Assembly: GCA_030407315.1 (NCBI GenBank)
Contig: JALQPE010001701.1
Location: 1 to 64,000 of the forward strand
Direction of reading: 5' to 3'
DNA from: Asparagopsis taxiformis
Lineage: Eukaryota; Rhodophyta; Florideophyceae; Bonnemaisoniales; Bonnemaisoniaceae
DNA: 64,000 bases
Below, in pieces: positions 21,738-31,892 of the stretch; the first letter of the stretch is position 1; each line of letters begins with the position of its first letter. Both the position numbers and the translations under genes were made by a program. The notes beneath the pieces are model-generated. The model ran no database searches, was not told where the DNA came from, and saw nothing but the letters and a program-made list of their open reading frames with translations.

Positions 21738-24700
21738 CTAGACAGTGAAGTAATCATGACCGTATTCGATAAACAGCTCGGATCCAGCTGAGATAGCCTC
21801 GTTAGCAGTAACACATACAACTTGGTAGCTAGACACAGAGCTCTCACTGATGAGTTCTTGTACAGGGGAGGAGAAACTAACATTAGCAGTTCGCGACGGG
21901 CGATCGGTTCCCTCTGCTGGATCCACGAACGTTGGGTCGTTGATTTTCGAAGCAGCGCAATACTCGAATGGAACAATGAAGATGGGGCGGCTAGACGTAG
22001 ACGGAAGCAAGCAGGTGATATTTGGGTCCTTGATTTGAACTGCGTACTTCTGGAAGCGCTCAATCGAGAACGAAGTCGGACCCGTACCAAACGTCTTCAG
22101 TTTTGCTTGGTAGAGATCCTTGTAAACCACTGCCCCAAAATAGTACCCGACGATATCTCCTGGATCAATATCTACTCTTGCGAAGAGTCCATCACCAGCT
22201 GCAGGTATAGTTGAAGTTGCAACGTATACATTGTGTGCCATTGCATCAATTGATAGCAGGGTTTTACTATCCATGGTGGACAACAAGCCCAGCAGTGATT
22301 GTGGCCATTTGTGAATAGGAAGGTCTATCAAGTCATTGTGCTGGTCTGGGATGCACCAAATGGCGGTCAGAAAGCTGATGAGGTGGGGTGGAAGTTGTGT
22401 CGAACTTGGTAAACTGGAGGGGTTCTTCGAGTGGGAATCGTCATCGGAAGTTCCGAGTTGAGAAGTGGCCAGCTGCTGCAGGGCGGGCGTGGACTGTTGA
22501 GCAAAGTTCCCAATGGAGACCTGCTGCAGAAATGCAAGATTGACTCTAGGAAGGGATAGTTCAAAGCAGTCCGTGAACTTCTCACACCCCACAAACCTCC
22601 TGTACTGACCGTGGTGCATAGTAAGGCATGCAACTGCAGTAGAGAAAGTGCCAGCAAACATGTCCACGACCAAGTCTCCCTGGTTTGAGAAACGTCCAAT
22701 GAGCTCTTGCATGAGAGCTACGGTCTTCTGCTCGGGGCACAACGTAACCTTTTTCTTGTCCTTGTCCAAATATTTCACTGTCTCCGATGCTGTGATGCGC
22801 GGGATGTTGTCGATGACATTTGTCCAAGCCTTGAACCTAGAAGGGATGTATCCTGCATTTCGGTAGTTCACCATCCCCCAGCCTTCTTTACCCTTACCCA
22901 GCTTCGTAGCATGTACAACCAGCTCGACCATATTTAACAAACTGGTTGTAATCCTATATGGAGGCGAAGTAAAATGGGTGGGGCTCCGAGTACAGACGAT
23001 AGGCTGCGAATCAACCGCGAACATAGGACTACCCGTAGAGTATTTCACTTTGCGAAGCTCGTATACCCAATTGTAGAACAGAGCAGCAGATGTGAATATG
23101 AGAACATGACCACCCTTGCGCGTCACCTTGGAAATTTCAGCTACCGTGTCTTCGATTTCTTCCTGACGGAGGACATCGTAACCAGAGTTTCCTCTGCCAG
23201 ACATACGCCTAGTATTGTACGGCGGGTCAGTGAGTACCAACTGAGCACCTTCCCGGATTTGCGGCTTTCGAGGATTGTCAACAGCGTCATAGTTCTTCAA
23301 AAGGTCTCTGAAGCTGCAGTTGAAAGTATGCAGGACAGATCCTTTCATGTTGTCCATTTCTGGAGGAATCAACACTTCATCTTCTGCACGCATGGATTTT
23401 ATATCAGCTCTGGCCGCTTCGGCGGTACCGCTGTTACCGCTATTCCTGCTCGAGCTTCCTGCACCAGGGCTTTCATCTAGTCGTCTGCGTTTAGCATTCG
23501 GGCTCGTTCCGTTCCCGCCGGGCGGAGAATCCCGTACTGGAGAAGCTGTTCTCTCAGTGTCTCCGAACAGCTCCTCATTAGGGTCGGGCGTTGATTGTGG
23601 CTCTTCTTTGAGGCTGAATGCCGTGAGTTGCCTTTCAACCATACCCAGAGCCCGAATAGTCGTAAACCTCCCAGCATCCGGGGAACCAGTCGACGCCTGG
23701 AAGCCCTGTAGGAAAGGTATTGCTCGCGGTGAAGAAACGGTTTGGTCGAACAATTCTTTGTGCCGACAGATCGTCATTATGTGCTCCCAGAAGGACGTTG
23801 CGCAGAGGCGCATCTGAGCATCTTGCAGCAGCGTACGATGGACAGCCGCACTCGAGATGCTTGCCGAGTGCTGCACTCTTCGAACAGCTCCTCTGCCGTG
23901 CAACAAAGTCTTCAGCTCTCGAAGCGGTGCGAAGCCCCTATTTTCCGAGTCCAGGACGTGGTACGTGAATACTCTCTGGTCGTACAGAAGGTACGGTTGC
24001 AAGAGCTCCTCGGTATTGGTAGCCCCTAGCGACTTTGCCAATACATCCCATGACTTCAGAATCACATGAATACCATATCCAAGACGCTGGGCAGTCCACG
24101 GACTATCCTTCTTGAGAAGCGGCGTGGGTCTATTCGAAGACCTCGTTCTTGTACGTGAGCGTGGCCGGGATTCTGCCTGCAACTTCCAGTCTCGGTCCAT
24201 TTGTATCAATGCCATGAGAAATACAACCCTCTCGAAAGTTGTGGTAAGTCTCGGAGTTGTCCAGCTATCTTGATGCGAAGCACGCTCCTGGGTCTGTGAA
24301 ACGAAGAATTGGCATGCTAGTGATTGTCTTGAGAAGGCATCTCGACCAATCGCGGACTGGGAGAAGTTATGCTCGGTGTAGAACTCTTTTTGAACTGGAA
24401 GTGGTGGTCCAGGACTCTGAGAGTTTTTGAGTGGATCCTCTGCTGATTGCTCATCACGCTCATGGACAAACACGGGAATAAAGAAGGATACGGATAAATC
24501 CAGCAACCCACAGCTCGTGAGGAATAGATCCCATACCCGTGTGTCTATATCTTCACTACCATCTTCACCAGCAGAAATGGTGAAGTTTCGGACTGCTTGC
24601 ACAATGTTAAAGGTGTGACGATGGTAGGCATACGAGAACCATTTATCCAGAACGATTGAAGCATTCGCTGGCAGGTCAAACTTGTACATACTGCTCACAG

Positions 24701-25208
24701 CCCTTCGAAACGCTGTGAGCGAACGTTCTGCAAGGGGCACATGATCCTCTTTCTTCTCAGCTTCATGCCAACAGTCTCGCATGTGAGCGACTATTGCTAC
24801 ACTTTCGTAGAACGGAATAATCCTTTCCCTCTCCAGGAGATGAAAGAGAATAGAGGCAAGCGTATGTGGTTTGGTAGTAATAGATTCGTAGCTCATGCGA
24901 AGTAAATATCTCGATGTGTTCCGTCGGGGGCGCGACCACACCTCCTCGCACACGTCCATGCCTCCCACCAAGGTTACGTCACCATTGTCCGCAATGCTAC
25001 CGTACAGATAGAGACGTTCGAAATCCAGATGCACTACGGATGTGACATCGGAGGCTGGGGTGCTAGCCCCTGCGATAGCAGGAATTGAAACAACGCGAGC
25101 GGGATCAACCCATAGAATGGTTCCGTTTCCGTACTTGTCAAATGGATGCATCGGCCCATCTTCGCTGTACGTTTCGACAAGCCCGTGCCGGGGTTGTGGC
25201 TGCGCCAT
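21738..25208 (-). CDS. Class-beta DNA methyltransferase fused to a SET domain
   Basis: The frame is open from 25277; I prefer the Met at 25206-25208 (MAQPQPRHGL...), giving about 1156 residues. Residues 1-620 are a mostly helical region of unknown function plus a Ser-rich linker with KRRRLDE. The methyltransferase has motif IV LVLTDPPYN at about 655 and KGGHVLIFTS after it. Motif I-like VVDMFAGTFSTA is at about 845, after EQKTVALMQELI. The DPPY-before-FxG order is that of class-beta N6-adenine/N4-cytosine enzymes such as CcrM/HinfI types. The last ~170 residues are a SET domain: GDGLFARVDIDPGDIVGYYFG, an INDP..NVSF variant of the N-H-S box, and a C-terminal ELFIEYG. No break is visible. Palindromic TIR-A elements lie on both sides. 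The product would combine DNA and protein methylation; substrates are unknown. Confidence 0.85.
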   Translation of the reverse strand: MAQPQPRHGLVETYSEDGPMHPFDKYGNGTILWVDPARVVSIPAIAGASTPASDVTSVVHLDFERLYLYGSIADNGDVTLVGGMDVCEEVWSRPRRNTSRYLLRMSYESITTKPHTLASILFHLLERERIIPFYESVAIVAHMRDCWHEAEKKEDHVPLAERSLTAFRRAVSSMYKFDLPANASIVLDKWFSYAYHRHTFNIVQAVRNFTISAGEDGSEDIDTRVWDLFLTSCGLLDLSVSFFIPVFVHERDEQSAEDPLKNSQSPGPPLPVQKEFYTEHNFSQSAIGRDAFSRQSLACQFFVSQTQERASHQDSWTTPRLTTTFERVVFLMALIQMDRDWKLQAESRPRSRTRTRSSNRPTPLLKKDSPWTAQRLGYGIHVILKSWDVLAKSLGATNTEELLQPYLLYDQRVFTYHVLDSENRGFAPLRELKTLLHGRGAVRRVQHSASISSAAVHRTLLQDAQMRLCATSFWEHIMTICRHKELFDQTVSSPRAIPFLQGFQASTGSPDAGRFTTIRALGMVERQLTAFSLKEEPQSTPDPNEELFGDTERTASPVRDSPPGGNGTSPNAKRRRLDESPGAGSSSRNSGNSGTAEAARADIKSMRAEDEVLIPPEMDNMKGSVLHTFNCSFRDLLKNYDAVDNPRKPQIREGAQLVLTDPPYNTRRMSGRGNSGYDVLRQEEIEDTVAEISKVTRKGGHVLIFTSAALFYNWVYELRKVKYSTGSPMFAVDSQPIVCTRSPTHFTSPPYRITTSLLNMVELVVHATKLGKGKEGWGMVNYRNAGYIPSRFKAWTNVIDNIPRITASETVKYLDKDKKKVTLCPEQKTVALMQELIGRFSNQGDLVVDMFAGTFSTAVACLTMHHGQYRRFVGCEKFTDCFELSLPRVNLAFLQQVSIGNFAQQSTPALQQLATSQLGTSDDDSHSKNPSSLPSSTQLPPHLISFLTAIWCIPDQHNDLIDLPIHKWPQSLLGLLSTMDSKTLLSIDAMAHNVYVATSTIPAAGDGLFARVDIDPGDIVGYYFGAVVYKDLYQAKLKTFGTGPTSFSIERFQKYAVQIKDPNITCLLPSTSSRPIFIVPFEYCAASKINDPTFVDPAEGTDRPSRTANVSFSSPVQELISESSVSSYQVVCVTANEAISAGSELFIEYGHDYFTV

Positions 25209-25587
25209 TTCAGGGGATGCTCGGGAACGAGGGAGAAGAGAGAATGCGATAGATTGGTAGAGAAGATTGCAATGCAATCCGGCACATGTGCCTGACAGGA
25301 CGGCAAGGAGATTTTTCCGCGCGCCCGCAAAATTTGAAATTGGAATTTATGGAAGCCCCGATTTCTGACGAGGGGTCGCGGGATGATGAAAGAGTTTGGA
25401 GTTTTGTTGTTGAAGATTGGTGAAGGGGTGCAATGTTTTGAACGGGTATGCAACTTGGGCGCATTCTGTATCATGACAGTGCATTAAACAAAATCTCCAC
25501 AACCTTGAGCTAGCTTCACTAATAATACAGAGACACTGCACCTAAATTCAAGCCCCATTAGCTACAGACGGTCGCCAGACTAGTCTA

Positions 25588-25705
25588 AAATTTGGTAATT
25601 TTTTGGGCTCAAAAATTACTGCAGTAAAAACTGATCTAGCCAAGTGCACTTTGCTAGATCAGTTTTTACTGCAGTAATTTTTGAGCCCAAAAAATTACCA
25701 AATTT
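25588..25705. repeat. 118-bp palindromic TIR-A element
   Basis: This is a near-identical copy of the 21430-21547 element, the same length, with TA on both sides (25586-25587 and 25706-25707). With that copy it brackets the methyltransferase-SET gene. Confidence 0.9.
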
Positions 25706-26126
25706 TATGCCCCACTCGTAGTGACCGTATGGCTCGTACTCCGTCCTACTTTGTACCAGCGACCTTATGCCATGGAACACTCACCACCACGAGTAAGCAC
25801 CACGTGGGCAGCACCTTCTATATTTCGGTGCAATTATGTTTATCGACTATTGGTGCACAACTGTCTGGATGCATCACGATGACTAGATGTTCAAGATTGT
25901 ATGAGGAGAGAAGTAGACGGACATAGATGCACGTCATGGTAATACCGGTTCGGTTTTGAACAGAGCTGCAATGCGCCGTCAATGTTCGTCAACGACCATC
26001 CAGCGAAGAAGCGTAGCATTTGGAATGTTTAGAAACATCAGTAAAGCATGGAATGTATGAACTTGACGTAGCCTGGGGCAGGAGCGGTTGTCCAAATCTG
26101 GAACAGGTGGGCGCCGGACGGGTCTA

Positions 26127-26285
26127 AAATTTGGTAATTTTTTGGGCTCAAAAATTACTGCAGTAAAAACTGATCTAGCAAAAACACTGATTTCCATATG
26201 AACAGAATGTACTTCCGGAAACAGAATCTGAAAATTTTTCGATGTTGATTGACTAATCTTAAGTTGATTGAATTGTGGCCAATGA
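26127..26285 (+). repeat. TIR-A left end
   Basis: Begins AAATTTGGTAATTTTTTGGG after a TA. Imperfect inverted homology to 40026-40191 continues for about 160 bp, to the GCCAATG word near 26278. Confidence 0.88.
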
Positions 26286-26289
26286 AATG

Positions 26290-27021
26290 AACATATTGAC
26301 TGATTGGCTGGAATTGCGCTAACAGTTCCAAGTTCATCACTGCCCAGCCCAATTTGTTTGTCTTACAACCAGTCGCAGCTTGGTTCGTTTACGATCCTGA
26401 CAGCCTGTCGACAATCTGCTCGCTTCTGCCTTGAAAGTTGCGTTTGAACCGTATTGGTAGTTTCCAAAACAATCTGACCATACTAGAGTTCGTATTTGAT
26501 AACATTATCTGTATTTATTTTATAAAAAACTATATGTGCACCGTGGTTCTATTGTTAATACTTGCTCGCCGTGTTGGTGCAGCAGCATGAAAGCGATCCA
26601 TTTCATGTCTGCCGATGCATTGCACTAATGCGCATAGGCAGAAAACTGAATAGTTTAACTGGAACATGTGAGTGCATATCCCTTGTCTAAACGCTCAGGA
26701 TCCTTATGGCGCGCTTGGTGGGCCTGTAGAAATATAGCTGCCTCGTGAGAAAATCTGCCAGAGTAGACGAAATATAGTTATAGTACAAAATGACAACCGT
26801 CATTCCAAGGTCGCATTCAATACATCACGACGTGTCTGTGTTACTCATACTGGCCGAGAAACTTGATCGCTTTGTATGCTTCGCACCGTCCCTGTCGAGA
26901 GCCATGGGTGGCAGTTCGCTGAGCAGGCTGCTGAAGGTGAATTCAGCACCCGGCGACGCGGCAACTTCATTCGATCTCTTCTCCTCCATTGTGTCGACGA
27001 TGGCGTTGACCATCGAGAAGA
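26290..27021. other. Spacer inside the 14-kb element
   Basis: No supported gene. The DNA after 26,880 could be 3' flank of the captured kinase gene. Confidence 0.4.
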
Positions 27022-27941
27022 TCAGCTTTGCTCGATGAGCACGTAGGGCTTGAGCGCGTTATGGGTCGAATGCAGACCTGTAATAAAGCCCTGATCACGG
27101 TCCATGCCCTTGGGCATACGGCCTGTATCTGCAAAATCGATCATTCGCACGTCGCAGGGTGCGTGACGCGTCAGGATGGATATTTGATGATCGGACAAGC
27201 GAGCCCTGGGGTTGATGGTATGCAGCTTGTGTAGGGCGCGCGCCCAGTGTGTATAGGGGGCGCGATTGTCGGTGTCGTAGATGAGCAGAATAGATGAGCC
27301 GATGAAACGGAACTTGTCATTCTTTCTGAATTGGCGAAGAATATCCTCGATAGCGAGCTGAAAACGTAGCGCGACACCACTTCGCTGACCTGATTCGTCG
27401 ATTAGAAAAAAGTTAGCACATCTTGCAAGGACAAACGCATATGAGCGGAGATGGAATGACTTTGCGTTTTGATACCTTTCAAGCGTTTATTTTCCAGAGT
27501 GCGATACATACTGAGACCCTCCAGTCTGCAACCGGCGTTTTTGGTGCCGGTGACACGGTCGAGCGCATTCATTATGATTCTTTTCAACAAGCTGGATTCG
27601 TCGTCCTCAACGGTTTGCACACCCATTTTGAGGCCGATGACGCTGGGTCTCTCGAAGCCATAGGTGAGATTCTCGATCTTGATGGCCTTTCCATCGTCAA
27701 CTGTGCCTTTGAAAGCGGGGATTAAGCGAGCGGGCCACTCGCCGCGTTGAGCGGCTCGATAAAAGTTTACTTCGCGCTCTTCAACTCTCTTGACGAGTAT
27801 AGCGCCATCGCTGTGGAAGCTGCCGTCGTGACCACCGGCCTGTTCAAAATCGGAATCGGAAGACTTGGAATGCTTTGGTTTGGGCTCGATTGGCACGAGA
27901 TTGAAAGTGGCGGGGATGACCTTTTCACCGGCGTGCGACAT
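27022..27941 (-). CDS. Inositol polyphosphate kinase (IPK/IPMK family), captured copy
   Basis: The minus-strand gene starts at 27941 (MSHAGEKVIPATFNLVPIEP). Family landmarks in order are GGHDGSFHSDGAILVK, EVNFYRAA, IKIENLTYGF, then the substrate-binding PxxxDxKxG box as PSVIGLKMG, RFIGSSILLIYD, and VRMIDFADTGRMPKGMD near the C-terminus. A canonical intron (27475 to 27390, 86 nt, GTATC...CAG, CTAAC before a T-tract) joins the two frames exactly through a split Gly codon. The stop is TGA at 27022-27024. The box normally has Asp where this copy has Gly (GGC instead of GAC, one base), which may inactivate it. Family members phosphorylate inositol phosphates in nucleus and cytosol. The gene's 5' end overlaps the glycosyltransferase remnant, as expected of a captured junction. 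Confidence 0.75.
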
Positions 27942-27949
27942 GGAAATGG

Positions 27950-28830
27950 CTCGCTCATCGCCGCTGCAGACGCCAACCCGCTGCCCATCACTCGAAGACG
28001 ATTCCCCAATCCGCTCTGCACATGTATCATGATCACACGCGGCCGAACGTTCCTTTTGATCACCTCGTCCACATTGGCCCTTGCTTTACGGTCATTCATA
28101 TTTGTCAAAAGTCTCTCTAGCATTTTTGTCTTCATGCAACCAATCACACCCCATGGGATTTCAAAGTCGTCACACAGTCGTCTCCCTAGTGCTGTACACC
28201 ACGTCTCTTCGATTTCATCATCGCCAACAAGCGTAAACAAGTCTGGAGGGAAGTATGTCGCAACCAAACGCGACTTGTTGTCATCAATAGGCTCATATAC
28301 TGACCCGTGACTTCGTGACGTCCAGGGGTCATTCAACTGTTCCAGCACAAGTGAATTGAGATCAATCTGGGCTCGTGGGAATTTGACACACTCCTGTTTA
28401 CGACATGCATCTTCATGCCCAATATGAGAGACATGATCATGGCTGACATTACGCCTCTTGAGACCAGTAGAAACCAGCCGACGGTAAAGGTCTTCATCAT
28501 CGTAACCATAGGTGCGTATACGTTCATCATAACCACCGACATTCCAGAAATTACGCTATGAAACGAGCAAAGCCCCATTCAGATATATTTCATTTGCATC
28601 GCGCGCGTTGATGTAATAGCCAGTATAGAAGAACGGCTGCGTCGCAGGCAGCTTGTGACTAACAATAGCCTCGAGCGACAGGACATAATCACAGTCCACC
28701 TTGAAGAAGACATCAAAGGTGGCTCTATTGAACGCCAAATTGTACGCACGCGCGTTCGATGTACAGAATTGTTTCATTGGAAAACTTGTCTTCCAGAATT
28801 TTCAACACCTCAACCGTGTCACTCGCAACG
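27950..28830 (-). pseudogene. Glycosyltransferase (GT-A fold) gene fragment
   Basis: On the minus strand, SDTVEVLKILEDKFSNE is followed after a frame change by FDVFFKVDCDYVLSLEA (the DxD-type motif, near 28690). Then come YYINARDANEIYLNGALLVS and a TAG stop. The same frame continues NFWNVGGYDERIRTYGYDDE, the acceptor/catalytic loop of family 2-like and galactosyltransferase-like enzymes. Further on, at about 28000, HVQSGLGNRLRVMGSGLA is the start of a second domain found in some algal and fungal proteins, and it breaks off where the kinase gene begins. One nonsense codon, one frameshift and two truncated ends make this a dead fragment. Confidence 0.65.
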
Positions 28831-30000
28831 AAAGCGTGCCATGCCTCGCGAGCGAAACACTTCATCTTGCTGTCGTTTCCATAGACATCTGTGATCATGT
28901 GGAAGATCGGCAATAGGGTTCCCTTGCAGAAGCCCTGGTAGAACTTGGTCCGCGTCTCGGACGTGATGAAGACGGAGACACAATTAAATTCATTGGAAAG
29001 TTTGGACTCAATCGTACTGCGTTCTCGAGGGATGATGGGCTCTATAGTATTGAGAATTCCCACCCAGAGTGGGGAAATCCTGCGCTCGTCGAGCCCGCGA
29101 AGTAACTTACTTCGGTTTGAAACCGGTGCAGGTGAGATACAAATCATCGTTATCCCAGGTAAACGACCAGTTTCCATCCGCATCTTTCTTTGCGGTTATT
29201 AGCAATCGGTACATGACGATAATGACGTGACACCAGAACACTGTTCTGGTTCGGTGAATGAGACGGGACTGATTGTCGGGGTGGTTTGGGCCTCTGTATT
29301 GAGTTCTTTTTCGCGAGAATGCCCTGCAAGGGTGAAAGCAGCTTTTGCAGCGCGAGCTTCTGCGTTGTCGTTGAAAACATTACATTGGCCATCAACAACC
29401 ATGGTCGCGCTGCCTTCAGTTTCTACGGAGCTGTTTTCTTTGAATTGCTCCCAGAAGTCCGCGTCTGGAACAATGTCAGGATCGGAAGATTGCGGATCTG
29501 AGTTAAGCGGTTGGCGGGGCTGTTGAGCGCCTGCATCGATGGGTTCATTGCCGGGCATGCAGACGTACTTGTACTCAATACGACGGTTGGCGGGCAATGT
29601 GACGCTGATACGCCATATGGGGAAGTCGGCAACAGAGGTAGTTAGCTCAATGGCATGCGACTTGGATCCATCGACGTCAATGTTGCCATTACCTTGTCTT
29701 CCCCACCATCCAGTCCAAGATGCCTTTCGGTACTTGTTGAATCCCGCAAAGCTGTCGGTATTCCGCTCAGGAACGATAATATACTGTTCGAACGCGTGAC
29801 TGTCTTCCCAGCTGGCGAAAGAAATGAAATGGAACTCGACAAAACACCAACCCGCTTTGAAAAATCTGCCAGCACAGAATTCGAACTACCATTCCTGCGC
29901 AAAGTAGGCGTTCCAGATGGGTTAGGAGCCTGTGGCTGATCATCGGTCGGAACCTTGAGCAATGCCCTCAAATTGGACATACTGCCAGCATATTCACCCA
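28831..30000 (-). pseudogene. Trehalose-6-phosphate synthase (class II) 5' fragment with CBM20-like part
   Basis: The minus-strand order is: Ser-rich leader from about 29990; a CBM20-like C-terminal segment (LTTSVADFPIWRISVTLPA, then IEYKYV near 29570); an acidic linker; then the start of the GT20 domain. That start reads RLLITAKKDADGNWSFTWDN, LYLTCTGFKPK, SPLWVGIL, NEFNCVSVFIT and FYQGFCKGTLLPIFH (near 28930), followed by AWHAFVA. These match the first ~120 residues of plant/algal class II TPS proteins. Homology ends there and glycosyltransferase sequence begins. A GTAAGT donor-like site follows GFKPK near 29112. If used with the next AG it gives an implausibly short 31-nt intron, so that frame step may be decay instead. 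The fragment lacks the catalytic core. Confidence 0.7.
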
Positions 30001-30289
30001 TACCTGGACGCAGAGAGCGGTGTGTGATGAGGCGGAAAGGTTGTGTTGGATGGTAAGGTTGGTGAAGGTGGGATAGAAGGATGTTCGGCGATGGAAAGTG
30101 CAGAATGAAAGGAATCAGCCGATGAATCGGAAAGGTTTTCGAGCTGTTGATGCATAACCTAGAAGTGGAGCAAGCTTCAGTAGTTTGCAAAGAGATCAAG
30201 ATGATGGCCAAGTTGTAAAGGAAGATCACGCCCGGTCAAGTGCGATTCTTGATATGATCTGTCGAGTTGGCAACACTTGTTTTGTACTC

Positions 30290-31590
30290 GTGGCCACGTG
30301 GACGGGCGTTCCAACGAAATTAATTTATTTCAAATCCGTCGGCGAAGTCGTAACACCAGCAACATTCTCACAGTGGCTTGATAGACATCCTTCCGTGACC
30401 TCAGTTCGCTACATCCGCAAACCACCAACAACTTTGTTCTCAGCACCCATCTTCCTCAAAATGGGTATTCCAAACTATTCCATTCGTCATCTTCTTGGTG
30501 CCCGATACACAGGTGGTGGTTTGACTTTCACAAAATCAGGGAACACCTTGTTGCTCACTACCGAAGCGCGTCTCATTCAAATTGATCTCGTTGCAGGTCG
30601 AACTCGCACTCTCTCGTTCGAGGCCACCCATCCTCTCTTGCACATTTCTCAATCCTAAACGACTGGACAGATTCTACTTGTCGACGAGCTCGCTCGCTGC
30701 TACCTCGTTTCGTCGTCATCCGCACGGATATCCGCTCGCATGTCTCTGCGCCTCTCTAAAATCACAGCTCCTCGCATATCTCCTTCTGGTGCATTCGCTT
30801 CATTCGCATCAGATTATACGGTGGAAATCTGGTGAGTACCGCTCACTCCAATCCCCTCCCATGCTGCCTTTAACAAACACGATGGCTTTAATGTCGGCGC
30901 CGCTGCTCCACCATGTATAACTGTATAGCTTGGAGCCCTGACTCACATCGTGTGGCAGTTGGAGATTCGTCTGGAACAACGCATGTCTTCTCAGTAAATT
31001 CCGATCACCGGGCGGGCGTTCATGTTCGACCTCTCGTCTTTTACGGCCATCGTGAAGCGATCAACACTGTACTCTTCGTTGGTAAGCGCGCCCCTCTTAC
31101 TATCTCTTGTGATGGGGTTTTGTTGTGCTGGCGTCTTCGATATAACGACCTACAATCTGATGGTGCACCGCGATCTCTGCATGGATGTCGCCGTCGTCGA
31201 AAGCATGTTGTTCCTGTTGAGGCCAAACTCATGAGCAGGCATTATGTTAAGTGCGGCGGTGGCAAACGTGTGCGTTCAGCTTCTGCTCACGGAGTATTGG
31301 ATAAATTGAATTCTAAGAAGGTGACGCTCGGCGGGGAAGCGATGGATGCAATCAATGACGACAGTGAGGAGGATGTAGACTATGGCGAGATGCGGCATGC
31401 GGATCAAATGTCGCTTCCGGGCGCACGCTCTGAAAGTCTACTTCGACGAAAAAAGCTGATGAAAGCAGAAGTCCATTGTGTTAGCGTTTGTCCCACTGGT
31501 CGGCTCTGGGCTGCGGTTTCTATGGAAGGAGTACTCGTTTACAGTGAAGAGTCAAATATCGATGACGGTTTGGGAGAGGACTGGTAACAC
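30290..31590 (+). pseudogene. PWP2/UTP1 (U3 snoRNP WD40 protein) fragment
   Basis: Plus-strand frames give IPNYSIRHLLGARYTGGGLT, FTKSGNTLLLTTEARLIQID, GQILLVDELARCYLVSS and APRISPSGAFASFASDYTVE. After a frame change come YNCIAWSPDSHRVAVGDSS, VFYGHREAIN, ISCDGVLLCWRL and finally CVSVCPTGRLWAAVSMEGVL. This is the order of the N-terminal WD40 blades of Pwp2/Utp1, a subunit of the small-subunit processome in the nucleolus. An in-frame TAA occurs near 30656. A GTGAGT donor-like site follows the Trp codon near 30832, with no good acceptor that restores the frame. The second propeller and C-terminus are missing. It is divergent from the TPS fragment. Confidence 0.65.
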
Positions 31591-31892
31591 GAGCTATCAA
31601 CATTTTGGGCACGCTGCAGCGCCTTGATGAAGCTGTCAGACATGTAGTCGTGTCAGATTGCATCCCCAAGACATAGTGAAATTTCCCAACGTGAACTGAT
31701 GATGTTCCTGCGTAGTGCACAGTTATATTATACGTCACTGGACAGTAAATATTTCGTTCCCCGTTGCTGCCATCCTCTGCCTAAGTTGATTTTACTCATT
31801 TGTCGCTCAAACATACTCCAACCGCAATTGAATTCTGCTGCGTTTGATAGGTGTGGATCTTGGAAACATTGCTATTGGTTCACAGAAATATT

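Noticed and set aside
27747..28310. 187-codon plus-strand frame
   Set aside because: Antisense to the kinase and glycosyltransferase remnants, which have recognisable motifs on the minus strand.
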